A DNA stretch of 64,000 bases from Dokdonella fugitiva. Lineage in GTDB: Bacteria > Pseudomonadota > Gammaproteobacteria > Xanthomonadales > Rhodanobacteraceae. The stretch spans positions 248,001-312,000 of the forward strand of contig NZ_JACGXL010000002.1 of NCBI RefSeq assembly GCF_014138265.1. The letters run 5' to 3'. A program made the position numbers and the translations under genes. Positions 17,019-25,859 of this stretch are shown piece by piece; position 1 is the first letter of the stretch; the number at the start of each line of letters is the position of its first letter. Below the pieces are notes generated by a model that did not search any database, was not told the DNA's origin, and saw only the letters and a program-made list of their open reading frames with translations.

Positions 17019-17112
17019 GCGATCGTCCGTGATCGCGGCTTCGACAGAGCGATCCTGACCGCAGGATCTTTCGGTCTTCAGAGCTAGAGCGGCCATCCAT
17101 GGCCGCACTTTT
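17019..17112 (-). repeat. two-hairpin repeat element, copy 2 (inverted)
   Basis: On the minus strand: hairpin A (17106-17089) within an exact 23-base match to 12594-12616, about 52 bases of weakly similar spacer, then hairpin B (GCGATC ... GATCGC, 17036-17019) followed by an A-rich stretch ending GAAGG, as in copy 1. Hairpin A on the plus strand is followed by ACTTTT, so it might also act as a weak terminator. Confidence 0.75.
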
Positions 17113-17154
17113 CATCAAGAGCACAAGAAGAAAAAGCTGCTTCTTCGTGCGAAG

Positions 17155-17967
17155 TTACTTCTTGCGGGCTGCGTCGAGTTTTTCCTGTGCCATCTGCAGC
17201 GCCTTCATCGCGGCGTCGTGCATCGAGGTGATTTCCGCAGGCGCGACCTGGCCGCCGCCGTGCTTCTCGTTGATGAGCACGGAGCCGTCGTCGCCCCAGC
17301 CGACCAGCGCTCCGCCCTTCTGCTGCACGGCCATCAGCTTGCCGTCCTTGAAGCCGTAATAGACGGCCGAACGACCACCGGCGTCGAGTTCGGTGTTGAC
17401 GCGCACGTAGCGCACGACACCGCCTTCGCCGAACGCGTCCCACGCGACCGACGTGGTATCCGTCGTGTAGGTGCCGTTGACCGTCTTCATGCCGCCGATG
17501 CGGCCTTGCAGCTTCGTGAACTCGGCCTTGAGGCTCTCGGCGGGCGTCGCTTCGGCGGTGAGCACGATCTGCACGTTCGTGCCCGCGCCGTGCGTGAGCA
17601 CCGGCGCGGCGAGGCCGGCCTGGAAGCGACGGTCGCCGTCGACGAGCGTCGTGTTGACCACGTAGGTGCGGCCCGCGACGATCTTCGAGCGATCGAAGTC
17701 GAGCGAGAAGTTGAACGGAGCGGCGCCGCTCACGTCGAGCGTCTTCTCGGCGATCGCCGGCTGCGGCTGCGCGACGTCGACGAGATGCACCTCGAGCTTG
17801 CCCGCGCCGATCGTCATCGGGTCATGCAGGGTCACGCTACCGGTGATCGCCGCGCCTGGCGCGATCGCCGGCGCCGCGGCCTTGTCGGTGGTCGCCGTGT
17901 CGGTCGAGGAATTGCAACCGCCGAGCAGCGAGAGGGCGGCGATCGCCGCGAGCCAGTAGGTGCGCAT
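17155..17967 (-). CDS. YbaY/YscW-family lipoprotein
   Basis: 270 aa from the ATG at 17967 (in-frame alternatives at 17976 and 17982). A lipoprotein signal MRTYWLAAIAALSLLGGC carries a good lipobox (LGGC), so it is probably outer-membrane-anchored. Residues about 40-140 match the YbaY/YscW beta-sandwich: SVTLHDPMTIGAGKLEVHLV, then FNFSLDFDRSKI and a Y-V-V-N-T strand. The remaining C-terminal half is extra compared with E. coli YbaY, contains a beta-rich SAVYYGFKDGKLMAV motif and ends in a Lys/Ala helix. It stands alone. Function is unknown. Confidence 0.8.
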   Translation of the reverse strand: MRTYWLAAIAALSLLGGCNSSTDTATTDKAAAPAIAPGAAITGSVTLHDPMTIGAGKLEVHLVDVAQPQPAIAEKTLDVSGAAPFNFSLDFDRSKIVAGRTYVVNTTLVDGDRRFQAGLAAPVLTHGAGTNVQIVLTAEATPAESLKAEFTKLQGRIGGMKTVNGTYTTDTTSVAWDAFGEGGVVRYVRVNTELDAGGRSAVYYGFKDGKLMAVQQKGGALVGWGDDGSVLINEKHGGGQVAPAEITSMHDAAMKALQMAQEKLDAARKK

Positions 17968-17982
17968 GACTGTCATCTCCAA

Positions 17983-18293
17983 CGAGAACGAAAATTATCG
18001 TACAAAAGCGGGCTTGGCGCGGAAAACGGACGGGAACAACGGGCGTTCGCCGCGACCGGGGTCGTGCTGCGACGCGGCGACGCAGCCGCGGCACGCCGAT
18101 GGCTCACCATAGTCCGCGCCCGCGTCACGCGCAATCGCAGTGGCCGACTGCGACGTGAACGGTGCGCAGGATCGGCAACACCGGTGCATCGGGCCGCGCG
18201 GCGGCGGCCGGAAATCCCCGTGCGGCACCGATGCGGCGTCGGAGCCGCCGCGGCGGCCGCGTCATGCATTCGTGCCGCGTTCATGCGGGCGGG
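17983..18293. other. intergenic region, glyS to YbaY-like gene
   Basis: Both neighbours are on the minus strand, so this holds the promoter of the YbaY-like gene (AT-rich patch AAATTATCGTACAAAA at 17992-18007) and the 3' flank of glyS. Frames here have shadow composition. I see no clear terminator or RNA gene. Confidence 0.5.
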
Positions 18294-20450
18294 CTAGGCG
18301 GCCGGCAACTGCGAGATGTCGGCGACGGCGAGGAACGAGCCGGCGACCGCGCCGAGCAGCGACAGGCGGTTCGCGCGCACGCGCTCGTCGTCGACCATGA
18401 CCATGACGTCTTCGAAGTAGCGGTCGATCGGTTCGCGCAAGGTCGCGAGGCGCCTGAGCAGGCCGACGTAGTCGCGCTGTTCGACGTACGGCTTCGCGTC
18501 GACGAGTGCCGCGCGGTACGCCTCGCGCAATGCGCGCTCGGCGCCGTCTTCGAGCAGCGCATCGTCCACCGCGCCGAGGCCGATGCCGGCGGTCTGCCGC
18601 AGCAGGTTGTTGATGCGCTTGTTCGCCGCGGCGAGCGCACGCGCCTCGGGCAACGCCGCGAATTCGACCACCGCGCGCACGCGCCTGTCGAAGTCGGCGA
18701 GGTCGGGCGGCGCGAGTTCGCGCACGGCCTCGAACGCTTCCGCGGGAACGCCGCGATCGACGTAGTAGCCACGCAGGCGGTCGATGATGAAATCGTACAG
18801 TTCGGTCGCCAGCGCCGCTCGACGCTCGGCAGGATCGGGCGCGACGACGCGACCGTCCTTGCCCTTCGGCACGCCCGCAGCGAGCGCGCTGTCGGGCAGC
18901 TGCGCGAGTGCTTCGTCGAATTGCGCGCGCAGGTCGAGCGCGAGGCCGCCCTCGATCAAGGTGCGCGCGAGGCCGAGCGCGGCGCGGCGCAGCGCGAACG
19001 GATCCTTGTTGCCGGACGGCTTCATGCCGACCGCGAAGATGCCCGCGAGCGTGTCGATGCGCTCGGCGACCGCGAGCACCTGGCCGACCCGGCCTTGCGC
19101 GATGCCGTCACCGGCGAAACGCGGCCGGTAGAACTCGTCGAGCGCGAGCGCGACGTCGGCGTGCTCGCCGCTCGCGGTCGCGTAGTAGCGACCCATCGTG
19201 CCCTGCAGCTCGGGAAACTCGCCGACCATGCGCGTCATGAGGTCGCACTTGGACAGCGCCGCCGCGCGCGTCGCGAGCGCCGCGTCGACGTCGATGCCGG
19301 TGTCGCGCAGGCGGTTGGCGATCACGCGCGCGAGCTCGGCCACGCGCAACGTCTTGTCCCACACCGAGCCGAGCGACTGCTGGTAGGTGACGCTCTTCAA
19401 CGCCTCCTGCTGCGCCGCGAGCGGCGATTCGAGGTCCTCGTCGAAGAAGAATTTCGCGTCGGCGAAACGCGGCCGGATCACGCGTTCGTAACCCTTGCGG
19501 ATCTCGGCCGGATCCTTCGAATCGATGTTGGCGACGCCGATGAAGTGCTCGGTGAGGCGACCGTCGGCGTCGAATGCAGGTACGAACTTCTGGTTCGTCT
19601 CCATCGTCGTGACGAGTGCTTCCTGCGGCACGGCGAGGAAGTCGCGCTCGAACGCGCAGGCGATGCCGACCGGCCACTCGGTAAGGTTCGCGATCTCGTC
19701 GAGCAGCGCGTCGGACAGGCGTGGCACGGCACCCGCGGGCGCGACGCGCGCGACTTCGGCGCGAACGCGCGCACGCCGCTCGGCCGGATCGGCGAGCACT
19801 TTGGCCGCACGCAACGCGTCGAGCCACGACTCGGCGTCGACGACGTGCACGGGTTGCGGATGATGGAACCGGTGGCCGCGCGAACTGCGCCCGGACCTGA
19901 GGCCGAGGACCTGCGCATCGACCACGGCGTCGCCGTGCAGGATCACGAGCCAGTGCGCGGGGCGCACGAACGAATAGTCGTGGTCGCCCCAGCGCATCGG
20001 CTTGGGGATCGGCAGCGCCTTGAGCGCGTCGCCGACGATCTCCGGCAACAGCGCAGCGGTCGGCTGGCCCGGCTTCTCGCTGCGCGCGACGAAGCGCTCG
20101 CCCTTCGCGTCGGTCGTGCGTTGCAGCTGGTCGACGGCAAGGCCGTTCTTCGCGGCGAAACCGAGCAGCGCGGGCGTCGGTTGCCCGTTCGCGTCGAGAC
20201 CGATGTTCGCATACGGGCCGAGCGCTTCGGACTTCTGCAGCGGCTGCTGCGCGGCGACGTCCGGCACCAGCACGGCGAGCCGGCGCGGCGAACAGTAGCG
20301 CCTCGCGGCGGCGACGTCCGCGGCGATGCCGCGCTTCACGAGGCCGTCGCAGATGCCGCTCGCGAACGCGGTCGCGAGTTCGTCGAGTGCCTTCGGCGGC
20401 AGCTCTTCGGTGCCGAGTTCGATCAGGAGGGGGGCGGTGGCTGGGCTCAT
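18294..20450 (-). CDS. glyS: glycyl-tRNA synthetase beta subunit
   Basis: 718 aa, slightly longer than the E. coli beta subunit. It begins with the family's LLIELGTEELPPKAL and contains SRGHRFHHP and the C-terminal anticodon-binding region ending in LSLLGAVAGSFLAVADISQL. It forms the alpha2beta2 enzyme with GlyQ, encoded 76 bases upstream, and charges tRNA-Gly. The beta subunit supplies tRNA recognition. Confidence 0.97.
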   Translation of the reverse strand: MSPATAPLLIELGTEELPPKALDELATAFASGICDGLVKRGIAADVAAARRYCSPRRLAVLVPDVAAQQPLQKSEALGPYANIGLDANGQPTPALLGFAAKNGLAVDQLQRTTDAKGERFVARSEKPGQPTAALLPEIVGDALKALPIPKPMRWGDHDYSFVRPAHWLVILHGDAVVDAQVLGLRSGRSSRGHRFHHPQPVHVVDAESWLDALRAAKVLADPAERRARVRAEVARVAPAGAVPRLSDALLDEIANLTEWPVGIACAFERDFLAVPQEALVTTMETNQKFVPAFDADGRLTEHFIGVANIDSKDPAEIRKGYERVIRPRFADAKFFFDEDLESPLAAQQEALKSVTYQQSLGSVWDKTLRVAELARVIANRLRDTGIDVDAALATRAAALSKCDLMTRMVGEFPELQGTMGRYYATASGEHADVALALDEFYRPRFAGDGIAQGRVGQVLAVAERIDTLAGIFAVGMKPSGNKDPFALRRAALGLARTLIEGGLALDLRAQFDEALAQLPDSALAAGVPKGKDGRVVAPDPAERRAALATELYDFIIDRLRGYYVDRGVPAEAFEAVRELAPPDLADFDRRVRAVVEFAALPEARALAAANKRINNLLRQTAGIGLGAVDDALLEDGAERALREAYRAALVDAKPYVEQRDYVGLLRRLATLREPIDRYFEDVMVMVDDERVRANRLSLLGAVAGSFLAVADISQLPAA

Positions 20451-20472
20451 GGCGGCAATCTTGGTTTGCCGT

Positions 20473-20494
20473 CATTCCCGCGCAGGGGGGAATG
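20473..20494. repeat. inverted repeat between glyQ and glyS
   Basis: CATTCCC (20473-20479) faces GGGAATG (20488-20494) with an 8-base loop, in the 76-base glyQ-glyS spacer. It resembles the short GTCATTCCCGCG...GGGAATGAC intergenic repeat found widely in proteobacteria. It has no U-tract, so it is probably an RNA-processing or attenuating hairpin rather than a terminator. Confidence 0.45.
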
Positions 20495-20526
20495 CGGCGA
20501 TGACGTCGTGGTGGTCGGGAATCGTC

Positions 20527-21432
20527 TCAGGCGGCGGCGGGCGTCTTGCGCAGCGCCGGGAAGCCGAGCTTCTCGCGCTGCGCGTAGTACGCCTCGGCGA
20601 CCGCGCGCGACAGCGTGCGCACGCGCAGGATGTAGCGCTGGCGTTCGGTCACGCTGATCGCGCGGCGCGCGTCGAGCAGGTTGAACGTGTGGCTCGCCTT
20701 CATGACCTGCTCGTACGCGGGCAGCGGCAGGCCCGCTTCGACGAGCCGCTTGGCCTCCGCCTCGCAGGTGTCGAACCAGTCGAACAGCTTGGCGACGTTG
20801 GCGTGCTCGAAGTTGTACGTGCTCTGCTCGACTTCGTTCTGGTGGAACACGTCGCCGTAGGTCACGACGCCGTGCGGCGCGCGCGTCCAGACGAGGTCGT
20901 ACACGTTGTCGACGTTCTGCAGGTACATCGCGAGGCGCTCGAGCCCGTAGGTGATCTCGCCCGTGACCGGGCGGCATTCGAGGCCGCCCGCCTGCTGGAA
21001 ATAGGTGAACTGGGTGACTTCCATGCCGTTGAGCCAGACCTCCCAGCCGAGGCCCCAGGCGCCGAGGGTCGGCGATTCCCAGTTGTCCTCGACGAAGCGC
21101 AGGTCGTGCACGAGCGGATCCACGCCGAGTGCCTTCAGCGAACCGATGTAGAGGTCGAGGATGTCGTCCGGGTTCGGCTTCAGCACGACCTGGTACTGGT
21201 AGTAGTGCTGCAGGCGGTTCGGGTTCTCGCCGTAGCGGCCGTCCGTCGGTCGACGCGACGGCTGCACGTACGCGGCCGCCCACGGCTCCGGGCCGATCGC
21301 GCGCAGGAACGTGGCCGGATGGAACGTGCCGGCGCCGACTTCGGTGTCGAGCGGCTGGATCAGCACGCAGCCTTGCTCGGCCCAGTAGCGGTTGAGGGTC
21401 TGGATGACTTCCTGGAAGGTCGGTCCGGGCAT
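20527..21432 (-). CDS. glyQ: glycyl-tRNA synthetase alpha subunit
   Basis: 301 aa, the normal GlyQ length. Class II synthetase landmarks are [16 protein letters not shown] at the N terminus, [34 protein letters not shown] and the catalytic [20 protein letters not shown] region. It binds glycine and ATP and works with GlyS. Start ATG at 21432 begins MPGPTFQEV; upstream in-frame sequence is the antisense of the ATPase gene. It is transcribed divergently from that gene. Confidence 0.97.
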   Translation of the reverse strand: MPGPTFQEVIQTLNRYWAEQGCVLIQPLDTEVGAGTFHPATFLRAIGPEPWAAAYVQPSRRPTDGRYGENPNRLQHYYQYQVVLKPNPDDILDLYIGSLKALGVDPLVHDLRFVEDNWESPTLGAWGLGWEVWLNGMEVTQFTYFQQAGGLECRPVTGEITYGLERLAMYLQNVDNVYDLVWTRAPHGVVTYGDVFHQNEVEQSTYNFEHANVAKLFDWFDTCEAEAKRLVEAGLPLPAYEQVMKASHTFNLLDARRAISVTERQRYILRVRTLSRAVAEAYYAQREKLGFPALRKTPAAA

Positions 21433-21448
21433 GCGCCAACTCACAAAG

Positions 21449-21476
21449 TTGCGTGCGAAAAGCGCGCTAGTATAGC
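21449..21476 (+). promoter_or_regulatory. candidate sigma70 promoter of the ATPase gene
   Basis: TTGCGT (21449-21454), a 16-base spacer and TATAGC (21471-21476) lie 26 bases before the ATG at 21503, in the short divergent spacer with glyQ. Confidence 0.4.
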
Positions 21477-21502
21477 GACGATACCCCTGCCGGACTCGCA
21501 CC

Positions 21503-23317
21503 ATGGCCAGCGTGACCCAGCTCCCGGGTGCCCCGAAACCGCACGCGCTCGGCCTGCACCGCCGACTCGACCTCGACGAGACGCTCGCCGCGCTGATCGG
21601 CGACGGGCTGCTGACCGAGGCCGACGCCAAGCGCGTCCGCGCCGACATCCGCACCACGCGCGGGCGCAGCGAGCTGCACCCGCTGGTGCTGGTGTCGAAC
21701 CTCAAGCTCGTCGATCACCGCCAGCCGGACAAGCCGCTCAGCCTCGAAGTGCTGACGCAATGGCTCGCCGCGAAGGCCGGCCTGCCCTACCTCAAGATCG
21801 ATCCGATGAAGATCGACGTCGCCAGCGTGACGCAGGTGGTCAGCCACGCCTACGCGCAGCGCTATCGCATCCTGCCGGTCGCGGTCAGCGAGATGCAGGT
21901 CGTGTTCGCGACGTCGGAGCCGTTCGACGCACGCTGGATGGCCGATCTCGGCCACATCCTGCGGCGCGACATCCAGCGCGTCGTCGCGAGCCCGCTCGAC
22001 GTCAACCGCTACCTCGCCGAGTGGTGGAGCGTGCAGCGCTCGATCCAGCGCGCGAAGGACGCGAAGAACGACGTCCACGACGGCCGCGCGATCCTCAATT
22101 TCGAGCAGCTCGTCGAGCTCGGCAAGACCGGCGAGGTCGGCGCGGACGATCGTCACGTCGTGCACATCGTCGACTGGCTGCTGCAGTACGCGTTCGAGCA
22201 GCGCGCGTCCGACATCCATCTCGAGCCGCGCCGCGACATGAGCAACATGCGCTTCCGCATCGACGGCGTCATGCACAAGGTGTTCGAGTTGCCGACGCCG
22301 GTGATGACCGCGGTCACGTCGCGCATCAAGATCCTCGGTCGCATGGACGTCGCCGAGAAGCGCCGCCCGCAGGACGGCCGCATCAAGACGCGCTCGCAGG
22401 GCGGCCGCGAGGTCGAGCTGCGCCTGTCGACGATGCCGACCGCGTTCGGCGAGAAGGTCGTCATGCGCATCTTCGACCCGGACATCGTCGTCAAGGAGTT
22501 CCGCCAGCTCGGCTTTTCGCCGTCGGAGGAGACGGTCTGGCGCGAGATGGTCGAGCGCCCGCACGGCATCGTGCTGGTGACCGGCCCGACCGGCTCGGGC
22601 AAGACGACGACGCTGTACTCGACGCTAAAGCACCTCGCCACGCCCGACCTCAACGTCTGCACGGTCGAAGACCCGATCGAGATGGTCTCGCCCGAGTTCA
22701 ACCAGATGCAGGTGCACGCGGCGATCGACCTCGATTTCGCCGCGGGCGTGCGCACGCTGCTGCGCCAGGACCCCGACATCATCATGGTCGGCGAAATCCG
22801 CGACCTCGAGACCGCGCAGATGGCGGTGCAGGCGTCGCTGACCGGCCATCTCGTGTTGTCGACCCTGCACACCAACGACGCGCCGAGCGCGCTCACCCGC
22901 CTGCTCGACCTCGGCGTGCCGAACTACCTGATCCAGTCGACCCTGACCGGCATCGTCGCGCAACGCCTCGTGCGCACGCTGTGCCCGCACTGCAAGGCCG
23001 AAGCGCCGCTCGACGTGCAGGCCTGGGCCGCGCTCACGCACCGCTGGCATCTCGCGCCACCGGCGAAGAACTACGGGCCGAAGGGCTGCCTCGAATGCCG
23101 CAAGACCGGCTTCCTCGGCCGCACCGGCATCTACGAGATGCTGCGCATCACGCCGGCGGTCCGCGCGCTGATCCAGCCCGACATGAATCTCGCGAAGCTG
23201 ACCGAGACCGCCTACGCCGAAGGCATGCAGCCGCTGCGCGCGTCCGCCGCGGCGCAGGTCGCGCGTGGCGTCACCACGATTCCCGAAGTCATCAATGTCC
23301 TGCCGCCGACCGACTGA
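21503..23317 (+). CDS. GspE/PilB-family secretion ATPase
   Basis: 604 aa. The N-terminal region (about 1-200) resembles GspE-type N domains. It is followed by the N2 domain with [10 protein letters not shown], Walker [11 protein letters not shown] (about 361-370), Asp box TVEDPIEM, Walker [12 protein letters not shown] (about 427), His box [14 protein letters not shown], and a zinc tetracysteine (CPHC about 493, CLEC about 530). These hexameric ATPases power type II secretion or type IV pilus assembly. No other gsp or pil gene is nearby, so it may serve a system encoded elsewhere. It overlaps the next gene by 23 bases. Confidence 0.9.
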   Translation: MASVTQLPGAPKPHALGLHRRLDLDETLAALIGDGLLTEADAKRVRADIRTTRGRSELHPLVLVSNLKLVDHRQPDKPLSLEVLTQWLAAKAGLPYLKIDPMKIDVASVTQVVSHAYAQRYRILPVAVSEMQVVFATSEPFDARWMADLGHILRRDIQRVVASPLDVNRYLAEWWSVQRSIQRAKDAKNDVHDGRAILNFEQLVELGKTGEVGADDRHVVHIVDWLLQYAFEQRASDIHLEPRRDMSNMRFRIDGVMHKVFELPTPVMTAVTSRIKILGRMDVAEKRRPQDGRIKTRSQGGREVELRLSTMPTAFGEKVVMRIFDPDIVVKEFRQLGFSPSEETVWREMVERPHGIVLVTGPTGSGKTTTLYSTLKHLATPDLNVCTVEDPIEMVSPEFNQMQVHAAIDLDFAAGVRTLLRQDPDIIMVGEIRDLETAQMAVQASLTGHLVLSTLHTNDAPSALTRLLDLGVPNYLIQSTLTGIVAQRLVRTLCPHCKAEAPLDVQAWAALTHRWHLAPPAKNYGPKGCLECRKTGFLGRTGIYEMLRITPAVRALIQPDMNLAKLTETAYAEGMQPLRASAAAQVARGVTTIPEVINVLPPTD

Positions 23318-24047
23318 CCGCCGACCCGCCGCGCGATTCCTGATCGTCCAGACCGGCAGCACGCTGCCCGCGGTGCGCGCGCGCCACGGTGATTTCCCCG
23401 ACTGGTTCCGTTCCGGCGTCGGCCTGCACCGGCGCGACGTCGACGTCGTGCGCGCGCACGCGGGCGAACGGGTGCCCGATCCGCGCGCGTATGCGGCCGC
23501 GATCGTGACCGGATCGCCCGCGATGGTCAGCGAACGGCTGGCGTGGAGCGAAGCGACGGCCGCATGGCTGCGCGACGCGATCGCGCACGGATTGCCGATC
23601 CTCGGTGTCTGCTACGGCCACCAGCTGCTCGCGCACGCACTCGGCGGTCGCGTCGACTACCACGCGAGCGGGCGCGAGATCGGCACGGTCGACATCCAAC
23701 GCCTGGCAGCCTCCGACGATGACGCCCTGCTCGCCGCGGCGCCGGCGCGCTTCGTCGCGCACGCTTCGCACCAGCAGAGCGTGCTCGAGTTGCCGGACGG
23801 TGCGGTCGTCCTCGCACGCTCTGCGCACGACCCGCACCACGCGGTGCGCTACGCGCCGCGCGTCTGGGGGCTGCAGTTCCACCCCGAATTCAGCGTCGAG
23901 ATCATGCGCGGCTACCTGCGCGGCCGACCGCGTGCGGCCAACGGCGACTGCCCCGCCGGCTGCTGCCCGGCGCGCGAACACGCCCCTGCGCCGGCAGCGC
24001 GCCGGCTGTTGCGCCGCTTCCGCTCGATCGCGCTGGCGAACGCCTGA
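23295..24047 (+). CDS. class I glutamine amidotransferase (GMP-synthase-type GATase)
   Basis: 250 aa. Catalytic triad: nucleophile Cys in LGVCYGHQLLAHALGG (about residue 106), and His/Glu in GLQFHPEFSVE (about 195). Such stand-alone GATases include gamma-glutamyl hydrolase or transferase-type proteins. The C-terminal tail has an unusual GDCPAGCCPARE cysteine cluster, perhaps metal binding (inference). Start ATG at 23295 lies inside the ATPase gene, giving a 23-base overlap and likely translational coupling. Confidence 0.85.
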   Translation: MSCRRPTDRRPAARFLIVQTGSTLPAVRARHGDFPDWFRSGVGLHRRDVDVVRAHAGERVPDPRAYAAAIVTGSPAMVSERLAWSEATAAWLRDAIAHGLPILGVCYGHQLLAHALGGRVDYHASGREIGTVDIQRLAASDDDALLAAAPARFVAHASHQQSVLELPDGAVVLARSAHDPHHAVRYAPRVWGLQFHPEFSVEIMRGYLRGRPRAANGDCPAGCCPAREHAPAPAARRLLRRFRSIALANA

Positions 24048-24077
24048 AGCGCCGCCCGGCGCGCAACCCCTTCCGCC

Positions 24078-24293
24078 TTACTTGCGCGCGCGGCCCGCGC
24101 GACGGATCGCGGCGAGCGGATCGCCGAGCTTGAGGCCCGACAGGTAGTCGCTGATCGCCTCGTTGGTGACGTCGTACAGCGGTCGACCCATGACCGCGGC
24201 GGCGGCCTTGAGGCTGTCACGTACGCGCTTGGAGACGCGCAGGCTGGCATCGCGCGCGTCGTCGGATTCTGCCGCAACTGTGGACTTCTTCAT
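24078..24293 (-). CDS. small ribbon-helix-helix-like protein (71 aa)
   Basis: 71 aa from the ATG at 24293, which has GGAGAG just upstream; longer in-frame readings run into the AT-rich promoter. The core is a short basic strand ASLRVSKRVRDSLK, then two helices (AAAAVMGRPLY and TNEAISDYL), the shape of RHH (Arc/ParD) DNA-binding proteins and antitoxins. The tail is basic (RRAGRARK). No toxin gene is adjacent: it is flanked by the convergent amidotransferase and by tatC. It may be an autoregulating repressor (inference). Confidence 0.7.
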   Translation of the reverse strand: MKKSTVAAESDDARDASLRVSKRVRDSLKAAAAVMGRPLYDVTNEAISDYLSGLKLGDPLAAIRRAGRARK

Positions 24294-24322
24294 GTTCTCT
24301 CCCGGCACCGGTGTGTAACCGC

Positions 24323-24351
24323 ACTTTATTTTGACTGTTTTAGAAGTGTAA
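24323..24351 (-). promoter_or_regulatory. candidate promoter with repeated TGTAAC boxes
   Basis: On the minus strand TTACAC (24351-24346), a 17-base spacer and TAAAGT (24328-24323) fit a sigma70 promoter about 30 bases from the 71-aa gene. TGTAAC (GTTACA on the minus strand) occurs at 24314-24319, 24347-24352 and 24403-24408: at the probable start site, over the -35 and upstream. The patch is far more AT-rich than its surroundings. Confidence 0.45.
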
Positions 24352-24489
24352 CTGTGATTAGGGCGCGGCAGGTAGGCCCGGGCGGACAACTGTGTGACGT
24401 TTTGTAACCTGAGCCAGGCCCAAGGCGGCCACGACGGCCACGACGGCGCGCCGGGCGCCCGAAGGGCCCGGCCGAGGAAGACCGGAAAA

Positions 24490-25251
24490 TCAGCTCCGCG
24501 AAGCGGCGTCGGACGGGGGCGGGACGGGGCGGGCGAGGGTACGTGCGCCGAAGATGCCGACCTCGTACAGCAGGCACATCGGCACCGCGAGCATCGTCTG
24601 CGAGAGCACGTCCGGCGGGGTCAGCACGGCGGCGATCGCGAACGCCCCTACGATCGCATAGCGGCGGCCGGCGGAGAGCTGGTCGGGCGTGACGATGCCG
24701 AGCGCGACGAGGATGACGAGCACGACCGGCACCTCGAAGCAGAGGCCGAACGCGAGGAACAGCATGAGCACGAAGTCGAGATAGCGGCCGATGTCCGGCG
24801 TCACCGCGACCCCGGCCGGCGCGATGCCGGTCATGAATGCGAACACGGCCGGCAACACGAGGAAATAGGCGAACGCGCAGCCGACGTAGAACAGGATGAC
24901 CGAGGACACGAGGATCGGCACGGCCAGGCGCTTCTCGTGGCGGTACAGCCCCGGCGCGACGAACGCCCAGAGCTGGTACAGCACGAACGGAATCGCGATG
25001 AACAGCGCGACGAAGAACGCGAGCTTGAGCGGGGTCAGGAACGGCGAGGCGACTTCGGTCGCGATCATCGTGCCGCCCTGCGGCAGGTGGTGGATCAGCG
25101 GCAGCGCGAGCCAGCCATAGAGCTTGTTCGCGAACGGCATCAGGCCGACCAGCACGAGCAGCACCGCGGCGACCGCCTTGAGCAGGCGCTCGCGCAGTTC
25201 GACCAGGTGCGAGATGAACGACTGCTCGCCGTCGTGCTCAGGTTCGCTCAT
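24490..25251 (-). CDS. tatC: Sec-independent protein translocase TatC
   Basis: 253 aa with six membrane helices. Conserved features are SFISHLVELRERLL at the N terminus, MPFANKLYGWLALPL, the loop FLTPLKLAFF, the TatC signature QLWAFVAPGLYRHEKR and LTPPDVLSQTMLAVPM in the last third. TatC recognises the twin-arginine signal and forms the translocase with TatA and TatB. Its start overlaps the 3' end of tatB by 14 bases. Confidence 0.96.
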   Translation of the reverse strand: MSEPEHDGEQSFISHLVELRERLLKAVAAVLLVLVGLMPFANKLYGWLALPLIHHLPQGGTMIATEVASPFLTPLKLAFFVALFIAIPFVLYQLWAFVAPGLYRHEKRLAVPILVSSVILFYVGCAFAYFLVLPAVFAFMTGIAPAGVAVTPDIGRYLDFVLMLFLAFGLCFEVPVVLVILVALGIVTPDQLSAGRRYAIVGAFAIAAVLTPPDVLSQTMLAVPMCLLYEVGIFGARTLARPVPPPSDAASRS

Positions 25252-25552
25252 CGGTCGGCGCTGCTGGCGGCGGTGGCGTTGGATTCACGCGTGCGGCGGC
25301 TTCGACGTCGGCCGCCGTCGCGTGGACGTCGGCGCGCACGTCGGCGGCGCGGCGTGCTTCGTCGATCGATTTCTTGAGGTCTTCGGCGGCGAGTTCGCGC
25401 TCGATCTCGCTGCGCACGTTCTGCCAGCTCGAGCGCGCACGGCGCACGAGCGCGCCGGCCGTGCGCGCGACGCGCGGCAGGCGCTCGGGGCCGAGCACGA
25501 GCAGGGCGACGACCGCGACGAGCGCGATCTCGCTGAAGCCGACATCGAACAT
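25238..25552 (-). CDS. tatB: Sec-independent protein translocase TatB
   Basis: 104 aa. An N-terminal membrane anchor MFDVGFSEIALVAVVALLVLG with the TatB-typical Glu and the GPERLP hinge is followed by a charged amphipathic helix and a Pro/Ala-rich tail. It belongs to the twin-arginine receptor complex with TatC and overlaps tatC, while tatA is 41 bases upstream in the same operon. Confidence 0.93.
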   Translation of the reverse strand: MFDVGFSEIALVAVVALLVLGPERLPRVARTAGALVRRARSSWQNVRSEIERELAAEDLKKSIDEARRAADVRADVHATAADVEAAARVNPTPPPPAAPTDERT

Positions 25553-25593
25553 GCGTATTCCCTGGGACCGGCGCGCTCGCGCGCGCCCGCACG

Positions 25594-25821
25594 TCAGTCG
25601 ACGCGCTCGTTCTTGCTGGTGTTGTTCGCCGGGCCGGCGTTCGCCGCCGGCGGATCGGCCTTGAGCTGGGCCTGGTCGGCTTCGCCGTCCTGCATGCCCT
25701 TCTTGAAGCCCTTGATCGCAGCGCCGACGTCTTCGCCGACGTTGCGCAGCTTCTTGGTACCGAACACGAGGGCGATGATCGCCAGCAGGACCAACCAGTG
25801 CCAGATGCTGAAACTACCCAT
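25594..25821 (-). CDS. tatA: Sec-independent protein translocase TatA
   Basis: 75 aa. The anchor helix [21 protein letters not shown] carries the FGTKKLR hinge, then the amphipathic helix [16 protein letters not shown] and an acidic, disordered tail. TatA oligomerises to form the twin-arginine pore. It is first in tatABC; the SYLF gene upstream ends 38 bases before it. Confidence 0.95.
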   Translation of the reverse strand: MGSFSIWHWLVLLAIIALVFGTKKLRNVGEDVGAAIKGFKKGMQDGEADQAQLKADPPAANAGPANNTSKNERVD

Positions 25822-25859
25822 GGGACCACCCGACGAAATGACCGACGCGGCGCGTCGCG

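Larger units (their letters stand above)
16782..17154. other. convergent intergenic region with several hairpins
   Basis: No credible coding frame. It lies between the kinase stop and the stop of the YbaY-like gene. It contains a strong plus-strand terminator, the second copy of the two-hairpin repeat, an extra 7-bp hairpin (GATCCTG/CAGGATC at 17051-17068) and, for the minus gene, an imperfect AAGAAG/CTTCTT hairpin around 17117-17151. The first 195 bases have a possible long-range stem, GCCCATCG (16786) with CGATGGGC (16925). Confidence 0.6.

Noticed and set aside
17973-18284. 103-aa minus-strand frame in the glyS/YbaY spacer
   Set aside because: Shadow-like Ala/Arg/Ser content and no ribosome site.
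24420-24480. Tandem GGCCACGAC repeats after tatC
   Set aside because: Only two short copies; no array, spacers or leader, so not CRISPR; weak as a terminator.
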